Below are positions 54,881 through 64,000 of a DNA stretch of 64,000 nucleotides, piece after piece. Source of the DNA: Ascaris suum (lineage: Eukaryota; Nematoda; Chromadorea; Rhabditida; Ascarididae); the NCBI GenBank assembly GCA_013433145.1, contig CM024184.1, positions 7,192,137-7,256,136 on the forward strand. The letters are read 5' to 3'. A model generated the notes under the pieces. That model saw only the letters and a program-made list of their open reading frames with translations. It searched no databases and was not told the DNA's origin. A program made the translations under genes and the position numbers. Every line of letters begins with the position of its first letter. Position 1 is the stretch's first letter.

Positions 54881-55493
54881 ACTATGACAGGTGTTGATGT
54901 TACCTGTTGAAAAGAACTTATTACTGAACAAAGTGGTACTGGTAAAGCACATGAGATTTGACATGCCTAGACTTAAAGAAGGTGCAGATAACGAGCGTGC
55001 TCAACGGTGGGTTAATAATGATGCTGCTAAGTTATATATAGGCGGCTGCTACCTGCAGCCAATTTTTAATCTGTATGCAAACGATTTCGAAGTAAAGAAG
55101 GAAAATGTGAAACCCTAGAAACAATTCAGCGATAGGTTTTTTTGCCAGAAGAGATTACCATTATGGCCATGCAAATGATATCACTAGACAGCATCGAGAT
55201 TACCGCTTTCTACGAAAGGTTCGTGGATAGGTGCTCAAAAGTCGCGAAAGACAGGCAGAGATTGGATGAGATGCTTGAAAGTAGTTTTCGGCTTGTTTGT
55301 TTGCCGTACCGTAGGAAGCAGCTGGTGTAAATTTTGCTGCTCGATTGTTTTTGAACGAAGTGTGTTGTGTTTCAAAGAATTCACCGATCGTTTCATTCAC
55401 TTTATATTGGAAAGCCTCGATTTACTTTAGAGGCTCATCTTTCAAGGTTATTCGTCGTTTACTCCCCATACTTTCAAAACTCTGAATCGACGA

Positions 55494-55533
55494 CCTATTC
55501 CATAAGTTTACTTCCATAAGTTTATGGAATAGG
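55494..55533. repeat. 12-bp-arm hairpin in copy 2
   Basis: Counterpart of 17704-17743, identical. Confidence 0.75.
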
Positions 55534-58500
55534 TAAAAAAAATATTTCCGATGTGCTTTGGTCTCTTCTTTAGGGGCTTCAGTTCACTTCACATGCGTTG
55601 CCTTAAAAAAAAATTTTTTTGGCTGTCGTTTTGCCGATTGTGAGTTGAGTTTCGCAAGTTTTTGAAGGTTTTTTTTTTTTTTTTTTGAAATAAGCGTTGG
55701 AAGAGGCTTACTTGAAATGCACATATTCTTTTAGTTTTTTTTTTTCTAAGGGTGTTCGATTCAGTCTTATGAAATCGCGATTTTTTGGCAGTTGCAATGG
55801 AGAGCTGAAAGTTAGCGACGGGAGGAAGAGGAAGGAATATCCACATACACTTGAAATTAAGAAATTAGATAGGAAAACTAGGTTTTCCTCGAAGAGATGG
55901 AGTTCGCTAATTCCCCTGTTTTATATCCGCCAAATTTCAAGAAGCAAGGGGATTGTTCATAAATTATGTGCGTTTTTTTTCTTCAGATCATTCAGTTAAG
56001 GCCTGTATTCAATGGGGATTGGCATTCAAAAAGATGCGATCTTACGGTTCTCGTTGAATTACGCTGTAATTTCGTCCTGTGAAGTATATTCCTACCGTAC
56101 TCTTCGAAAAAGCTTCAGCAGTCGTAGATTCCATAGAATTTTAGATTGTGGAATTTTTGGCAAACTACAGCATTGTGTTGATTGCGTTGAATTTGTTAAA
56201 CTAAGCCAATTTTTTCGAGGTTTATGAATAAAGAGAGGGAGGAAAGGTTTTTATTAGTATGGGGTTACCTCGTCCTCCTCTAAAAGTTAGAAGGGATTTT
56301 TGAAGGAGTACTTTTTCTCGCAGTATACTAAATTGTTCATATTGAGAGCATTTAATATATATTTACATATTAAGTGCGCATTTAATGTATATTCAGATGC
56401 TATGTGAAGTATGGAATTTTATGGTCAGATAATCGAATGCTTATGCAAATATCATCGATTTTTAATAGTCGTTATTCGCAGGTGAACGTAGAGTCTGAAA
56501 TGCAACCCCAGCAATGGCGTTTGAACCGTGTTCGAATTGATAGTCTACCTCGACTGAGTTTTTCAGTGCGTAAATTTCTGGATACAAAAGTTTATTGATG
56601 CATTTTAAAAGCTTTTTTCGCTTCTTGCTGCATAGGGTGCCCGATTCAATCTTGATGCAGTCAGTGCTTTTAATGCCACGGATCTTGTGTGATTTTGGCT
56701 CTTCCATCAAGTTTGGGTGAGGCGTGAAGGATATTTGTCATTACGATGTTAATTTTATGTTTTTAAAATCTTTACGCAAGTTTGCGAGCCGATTCCTTCA
56801 TTAACGAACTAAAAGTACTCATTTTAGGCCATTCATCGAGATCTGCGCGCGTTGAAGTAGTGAACGAAGTGCGCATTGTACCAGAGACATCGAGAACGTA
56901 AAGGGGTTGCAATAGTAGGCGCACAATTGTGACTGATGATTCTTCAGTTGTAGCTGAGGAAGTTTCTGCACTTCCGCTCACACCTCCAGCTCAGCCACAA
57001 CGTTGTCGACGCTCTGACTGGCATAACGGTGCATGGACGGGTCAAGACGGATCCGATCATAGAGGTTCGGTTGCGTTGGGCGAGGAATCCGCAGTTATTG
57101 CCGACCTGACCAATACGCCTTCAGTCGGAGTAGAACACCTGCAATCCATTGCTCGGGTTACAGCACTGCACAAACAGTTCGAGTGGCTGAAAGCCAGCTC
57201 TCGAGATCTACGTCGGGACGGCTGCCTATCAGTATGAGTGGTATAGCAGCACTAAACATGAGAGGCAGAGCGTTACTGAGCGATGATAAAGAGTCGCACA
57301 ATGTGCATACTGGCAGACCGGCAACGGCACAAGCCACTGATACATGTGTTGGCAGGTCCGTTCTGTTTTATTTATGCAAATATCTACTCAATTTTTGCAT
57401 AGGTGTAGCTACTTTGATCTTGAAGTGCGACCATGAGTGTGTCGACTGAAGGTGTTTATGCTGGTACCTTTTTTTACCTGAGGTGTTTGCCTGAAACTGC
57501 ACTAATATTTTGTCATCTTGAGGTATTGTCGAAGTGTTAGCTTTAAATTGCCTCATCTTTGAGCTATAAAACCTCCATAGGTCTTACTACCTATGATCTA
57601 GGAGCTAAGTGTTGCGAGGCAACGGGTTAAGTAACAGTGATGTTTTTTGCATTGCAAAGAGTGATAGTCTATGTAATACAGAAGTTAGATAACAGAATTA
57701 TTTACATTTTTTCCATTTTCCAGACGTTACGATGTTGAACACATGAGGATAGTGTGTTGTAGTAGTTCTCAGTTTGTTTTTGCTGATAAAGTCAAGGAAG
57801 CTTGCTGCACGAAGCACTTTAACGCCTGAGGCATCCGAGCGGAAGTTTATTAGTTGAAGTTAGCGTTCAGCTGGAAAGAAGGAGAGAGGTCATGCCTGTG
57901 ATTATGTGCATGGTAATGTTGTTTATGCTTCATTAGCTTGTTGTGTTTGCTTGATGGGAATGAGTCATTTCATGGGTTTGGCTGAAAGCCGAGCCTTTGG
58001 GCCAAGTCCGTCGCCCAAATCGATTTCGCCGTTGAGACTTTCTTTCTGATAGCTACGGTTTTAGAAAGTGAGTAAGCGATGACTACAGCTTAGGAGCTGA
58101 TAAAGGCTTGAAAAATATGATTCATTTTAGCTGATAGTTTTATAACAATATGTTCTCAATAATTTTATTTCTCACCTTCCAGTGGTAACTAAGTTTGGTT
58201 AGGTTTTTAATACGTTTGGAGAAGTGTTCTGCTTCTTTTATTTTCCTCGCTCCGTTTCCTGCTTTCCTCTTTGCCTTCTTTATTCTTCATGAACTGACTC
58301 TTTTGTCTTATTGTCTTTCATGTCTCACCAATGAACACAAGTGAAAAGATATTATTGTGTCGTTGCTATTGTTATTAGTATCGTTATCAATGATTATATT
58401 GTTCACCATTGTTCCTACAACTCTCATTTTTACAGCTGGTATTTATTATTATATATGTGATTCTCCTTCCCCCTATTGCAGGAACGCAAATATTAGGCGT

Positions 58501-58952
58501 GCACAGTATGCGCTTAATGAAGATAGTCGTACGACAGCTCGCAACGCGAATTCGCCACGCCGTGTTGCAGTTGATGCTCTAGCCGGAGTTTCGTCGCGGT
58601 TAGCGTTATTTATTTTGAGTTCTTTGAGGTAAAAAAGTTTTATGTTTTTTTCGGCTTTTTAATTTCGGATTCCTTGGGATAAAAAGTTTTGTAAAATGTT
58701 AATTACATTGAATTCTTGAGGAAATATCATAACAATCCCCCATATTGTAGTCTTCGTCGGTTATGAACGAGGAGGGTGATTTTAAATGGGGACGAGGAAT
58801 GATATAGGCATCACATCTATTCCCTCACCGTCTTTCTTTTATCTTGTTTTCACCCTGTCGCCCAATCTTTTCCGTTTCTTCGTTCTTTTTTTTTTTGTGA
58901 AGAGAACAGTGGGGAAATTTTCTTTCTGCAGAAAAGGGAAATTTTCTTTCTG

Positions 58953-58954
<2 letters not shown>

Positions 58955-59040
<86 letters not shown>
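58955..59040. repeat. (TA)n microsatellite, 86 bp (copy 2)
   Basis: Counterpart of 21166-21265, shorter by 14 bp. This is the largest length difference between the two copies. Confidence 0.97.
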
Positions 59041-59042
<2 letters not shown>

Positions 59043-62000
59043 GCAGCTGTGCTTAATTTCATTCTCGACCAAGTGTTATTCATTAACGACATTCAAATGT
59101 ATCGTAAAATTTGCAAATTAGTTTCGTTCAACAAAATACAGATACGTGTGGTCTAAGAAGGAACAATTTTGACCCGTAGATTGATGCACATGGTCGTTTT
59201 TTTTTTTGCTCGAGGAGTTTTCCAGGTGTTTTCCCATTATTTTTGGATATTTGGGTAACAAGTTGTCGCGGTGAAATGAAGCGCAAAAGCACATGTCGTG
59301 CCAGCCACCATCCCGGGCTTTCTCAAATAGCCTTTTCCTTCATAGGCTTGGACTACCTTTAAGTTTTTCCGCATTGGAATTTAAAAATTTGCTAACTGCC
59401 AAGTGGCAGCAAGTTTATGCATTTGGTTTATTGGTTATTATGGGCAGTACGGTGCAACACACCTCTACGGGGCGGTGGCCGTTATCAGCGACGTGCGAAT
59501 ACACGACAATATCGTCCATTAGCACCTGGTCAGCATTGTATGATTTGCTATGAGGAGCAGCCGGATGAACCGATGGGATGTCTCAACTGTAGGCAACTAA
59601 TCGGATGCAGGAAATGTGTTATGGAATGGAGGCGCACCAATAACATCTCTGAGTTGAATAGATGTGCTTATTACTTCCTGGAATATGATTCTTGAACTTA
59701 GCGGAGAGTGGGGTATTTTCGAAATGTTGTTGTACTGGTAGGAGAAAAGATGTTATTTAATAAGCCAAGAGATTGATAGAAAATAGGGATTTAGAACGTA
59801 CAAAATCAGATTCAGTTAATTAAAAAATTTCAACAGATGTGGAGTTACGTCAGCAAAGGTAAATTTTCTGTTGTTTTACTGTTATTTTTAATTCCACATA
59901 ATCCACGTAATTTTCAACAATTTCCACAGGCATCAGTTGAAAGGAGGTAGGAAATTCTTAACAACTGGAGAATCTCCATCAGACGATCTCCTTCCTTTCA
60001 GGATACGCCTAATTGCTGTGAATTTATTTTATTAACTTCAAACATCTTAGAAGTATATAATTTGTTCAGTTGGTACTTAAGGTCACGTCTAGTGTTGCTA
60101 GGGAATGGCGTGCGGCTAAATGTTGGGATTGAGCCAAACTACTGACGCATTTTGAAATTGATCTATTAGGAGTGCATTCGAGTTGAGTTTTGTTTTTCAG
60201 ACGTTCGCCATTGTCGATTGGCTGCTCCTCGGTGAACCATTGAAAATGTCCTCTGTGCCGCGCCGGATGGGACCTTTATCCGGACATAGCTCCTTCTTTA
60301 AGGGTATACCCTCTCCTCTAGGCGCCTGTCGCCTCCTTCCGTCCATCTACCGTGGAGTTTGCGCTAAGGCGGATGAAGTATCTTTGTTCATGAAATGTTT
60401 TTTTTTTTAATGCTGTGCTGTTCGTTAAGGAATTTTTTATATTGTTTTAATTATTTTCGGAAAGTGGCTTTTCGGTCCGAAAAACTTCTGTTGCATTTTA
60501 TAGTCTTTTTGCAAATTTCCTCTGTGGAGATTGGAGAAAGGTTTTTCTTTGTTTTATTTAGAATTGATAACAGTAAACAAATAGTAAATGCAAAGAAGAT
60601 GAACATACATACTAGGCTATATGCAAATATTATCAAATAATGCCACTAGGTTGCCTTGCTGTGTAGATAAGGGAAAGCGACAAAAACGGTAGGTGGTTGC
60701 ATATTTTTTGGTTCAAATCTAACAGTATTTTCACCTTCATATTTTTGAGAGTATTTTTTAAATGGAGTTCACTTGGATCGTTGAATACAGACAATAGCAA
60801 AAAATTTTGGCTTTTGTTTACCTTGGTGAAGTTAATTAAAGGTTTATTGGAGGTTTTTTGAGAGAGAGAGAGTTAAGGAAGTGATGAGCATAGAGGTGGG
60901 TTCGTAGTGGTAAAGGATTTCACAAATTTTGCATCTAAAGAGCTGATCCTTATTGTAGAAAAATGCAACTTTATTTTATTTGATTTCTTTCGTATTATTG
61001 TACGCCAAACTTTTTATCGAGTTTTACTTTCATTTTTTTTTAATTTTATTTTTTATTGTCGGCCTATTCATTCCTTTAAAGCGTCCAAAATCTACTCTGT
61101 CAATTTGATTGAAGCTGCCATTGTTGTTGTACGCGATAAGTGTGTGATATAGAATTATAAGCTAGAAGTCTATTCCATCCATTAAGGATCTTAGTTTTTG
61201 GATTGTTTTCTATAGCATTGGAAATCGACTAGAAAACCTTAGTAATATAGCGCGTAGTGAGGATATATTTATTGATGTATAAAGATTTTCGGATGTGATT
61301 GGGGTTTTCCTCTCCAAGCGATCTTATCCTGTTACTTGTGATGCAAGGATCGATATATTAGTATGCGTTGATCCTGCGAGATTCATTTTGATGATCGATC
61401 TAGATGAGTATAGCTGGTTTATATACTTGTCTTATGATTGGTTTCGTCTTTTTTTATTGTGCTGCTGTATTCTATTTGTCGCATCGAACAATTTCGTTCC
61501 CCATATAAAACAGCCATTCTACGTTTACCTTAAGAGAGACTACTTATGACAATGATATTATCGTTCAATAGAAGTTTTATCTGTATGCTTTTGATTTCGC
61601 TGTCGGTCATTGAAAAAAAACGGGGGAGGGTGGGTATTTTCTTTTTGAGGGGAAGGGGTGTCTGCGTGGGATTTTTTTCTTTTCTTTTTTTTTTGCTTTA
61701 GTGGTTTCCTGCCATGGTTTTAATTCATATTGTTCCGATGAAGATTTATGTGTTGACCAACGAATTTCTCATATCATTGCTGATTAATTAATGCGGGAAA
61801 TTCAGCTTTCGTCCCTTGTTTGATATTCTATGAGTTTTTAGGTTATCGATGAGACTGTGGTTCTATCTGGAAGATCGATGGAGAGGGAAGGGAGAGGGGA
61901 GAATGTTGTCGTCGCTTTCATGGTAATGAAGGAATACTCAAAAAAACCTCCCCTCCTGACCCACATCCTCACGATAACGGATGCTAGTATAGTGGATGGA

Positions 62001-62379
62001 TTTTCTTTAGAACATTCTGGTTGAAATTTCGATGAGTTGCTTTCAAAAGCGGTGAATATTACCGGAATTAAGTTAAGATACTAGAGGTCGATGGAGAGTT
62101 TATTGGATGAACTCCTTATATATTCCCAATTATGTTTTATGCTTTATCAATGAATTTTAATGTTGATGTGAACGTCATATGTTTCCTGCCATCTGTTTCT
62201 GGTTTTATTCTCGCTTTTTGGAATTGTAGATGATCCCTTTCATAAATGTCGGTTTTATTTCTTAGTTCATATATGACTTTTCAGCAGAGCATTTATTCAG
62301 CGATCGATTGGCGGAGGGCAAATTAATGAATTTGAGGGTTTCTTTGTTGATGTGATGCTGTTATATCGAAATAGAGGAG

Positions 62380-62502
62380 ATGAGCGACGATCACATTTTA
62401 GAGCTAGACGGATCGGGGGGCAGTGCATTCCTTAAAGAGTTGCATACAAGAATCAGAGGGAAAGGTCTAGCCGAAGATTCATCCTCACCACAAATCAGCT
62501 AA
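62380..62502 (+). CDS. Short open frame of 40 codons, unrecognised (copy 2)
   Basis: Identical to 24604-24726. The identity says nothing about function because the whole segment is nearly identical. Confidence 0.3.
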   Translation: MSDDHILELDGSGGSAFLKELHTRIRGKGLAEDSSSPQIS

Positions 62503-64000
62503 TTCAGTTTCACGTGGATTGGGGCGACCCGCCTTCAGAACTTTCTCCTCAACACTTGCCACCGGTCTAGAATGCTATGCCGTATTTATACCATACCGTA
62601 CATCATACCATATATATACCAAATTTTACTATACCATGTTATACAATAATTATGCCAAATAATTTGTATCATACATATCGTCGCGCCGCCGTGTGAAACC
62701 ATGCTATGCCTTATTAATATATTCTCGAACTTATCATGTGCAATTTTGGCAGAAGCGTTCGATTAGCGATAGGAATTCCATAATCAAAATGATATGGGCG
62801 CGATCAAGACATAAGCCACAGAAAGCTCATTCTCTAAGTAGGGAAAAGAGATCCCTCTATTCCGCATGTCGTTTAGTGGTTCTATTCAAAAGTGGATTTT
62901 GCTTACGAGAGCGGGCGTAAATTCAGATCACCGCAATTAATCGTTCTTGAAAAAAAATAATTGCGAAAGAAATCTTGAAGGGGGTAGTAACCTACATAAG
63001 AGGTAATGTCGAACCACTGGGGAAAACGATCGTAAAGAGTATGATGAATAGAGTCGTCGTTAACAGCGTTCGTTTGGTTGTCTCATTTTCGATTGACATG
63101 TGCAAAGCAAGCGCGAACGTAACCGCGCCTTTCATTCCTATAACCTTCGCTAAATTATTCGAAGTTTTAACAGAACTAGAAATTTGTGAAGCTTGAAATC
63201 AGTAGGTTTTTATTGGTGCATGACAAAAGTACAATAGAAATAAAACGAAATGACATAGCGATTTATAGGTAGCTTTTTAAAATTTGAAACACGTAGGTCA
63301 CAGAAGTTTATGATTGTTTGCTCCTAATTTCAAGCAATCAGCTGAGACTCTGAGAAAAATCCGCTTCAATGTCTAGTTTCCACAAAAGTTTTATTATAAA
63401 CACCACTCTTAAACAATCACGATAATTTTATTTCATTTACATTCCGGCAGTCATCACTGTCACCATTATAGCCGAAAGTCGAAAACTCAGAGCATTCCAC
63501 ATCTTGTCTACAGTATATTCTGCAACGAGGTCACTACTCATTAGGGTGTTAATCCTTTTGAAGCTTTGTGGAGTCAGTGTTTGTTCTAATAAAGCCCGTG
63601 AACATATAGCAAAGTGGTCGACGGTTTTTATGAGCGCACTATGACGGAAGTTTCCCAGCAGCCGAGAGTCCAACACGAGTAAAACAGCACTCATTAAACC
63701 ACTTTTCCCACAATACATCTTTCTTGGGCGTTCAAATTTAAATGAGTGCTGTTATGACATGCAGCAACTGTGGTCCTTATTCTATTTTTCTGTTCCATAA
63801 GAGCTAACGAAGTACATTTATTTGCATTCTTATCCAAACAGTCGAGCACCCAATAGAGCCAATACGTTAGCCACTGCTACCGATGCATACTTCCTTCTGT
63901 TTTATTAAAAGTAGGTGGTCGTGCATGTTAAATCTAACAAGTAGAGATAGGGCACTGCCGTCGAAGAAGCCGTCATACGTTTTATGGGCAACGATAATAT

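Larger units (their letters stand above)
53518..60321 (+). pseudogene. RING-type zinc-finger gene, copy 2, frameshifted
   Basis: Same exon chain as copy 1: A 53518-53718, B about 54530-54686, B2 55149-55280, C 56828-57355, D 58482-58628, E about 59448-59663, F 60247-60321. It shares the in-frame TAA in exon C (56899-56901) and the TGA just before CPLCR. In addition it lacks one C at about 57154. The frame then turns to ARVTALHKQFEWLKASS and stops at 57235-57237, before the donor, so the RING would not be made. The phase match of C to D in copy 1 argues that copy 2 carries the derived deletion, or a consensus error. Confidence 0.6.
46010..64000 (+). repeat. Copy 2 of the segmental duplication, truncated by the window end
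   Basis: Direct-orientation copy of 8219-26224, still identical at base 64000. Copy 2 begins exactly where unit 1 would end if the event was a head-to-tail tandem duplication, which gives a unit of 37,791 bp (8219-46009). In that case further copies of the NECAP and E2 genes would follow beyond the window. A dispersed duplication of 18 kb or more, or two unmerged haplotypes joined by the assembler, would look the same from here. Confidence 0.97.

Overview
This is intron-rich, AT-rich animal DNA with no prokaryotic gene organisation. Coding sequence is sparse: short exons lie in introns of roughly 0.5-1.5 kb. Long open frames are absent, and the largest uninterrupted coding exon is about 530 bp. 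A nematode is the best guess. Reasons are a degenerate array of the nematode telomere motif TTAGGC/GCCTAA, TTTTCAG/TTGCAG-type splice acceptors, two starts lying 6-11 nt after an acceptor-like AG (as in spliced-leader trans-splicing), and protein matches to conserved animal families. Genus cannot be told from the sequence.

Layout. 1-8218: unique, no recognisable gene, one (TA)n tract. 8219-26224: copy 1 of a large duplication, containing a multi-exon gene for a RING-type (probable E3 ubiquitin ligase) protein at about 15.7-22.5 kb. 26225-46009: sequence seen once in the window, with PHear-domain exons of a NECAP (clathrin-coat accessory) gene at 29.2-31.8 kb and a UBE2J2/Ubc6-type ubiquitin-conjugating enzyme gene at 38.9-42.1 kb, both on the + strand, then a fold-back of telomere-like repeats at 42.5-42.8 kb. 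46010-64000: copy 2, nearly identical to 8219-26224 and running off the window end. The simplest reading is a head-to-tail tandem duplication with a 37,791-bp unit (8219-46009) whose second unit starts at 46010, but the window cannot prove this.

The main result is that every recognisable gene carries a lesion. The RING gene has an in-frame stop inside an 18-nt GT...AG stretch in both copies, a 1-bp frameshift in copy 2 only, and its last zinc-ligand pair in a frame that does not connect cleanly. The NECAP gene has a 1-bp deletion in its most conserved exon. The E2 gene has Ser where the catalytic Cys should be, a 1-nt phase clash at its first junction, and no visible tail anchor. Either the unit is decaying after duplication, or the assembly has residual single-base indel errors. 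The Cys-to-Ser change is a substitution, so indel error does not explain it.

No CRISPR, insertion sequence, rRNA or tRNA gene was recognised. Most open frames in the window, including all those made of (TA)n, are chance frames. No confident new biological system was found. The strongest leads are the pseudo-E2 and the young duplication with clustered divergence.
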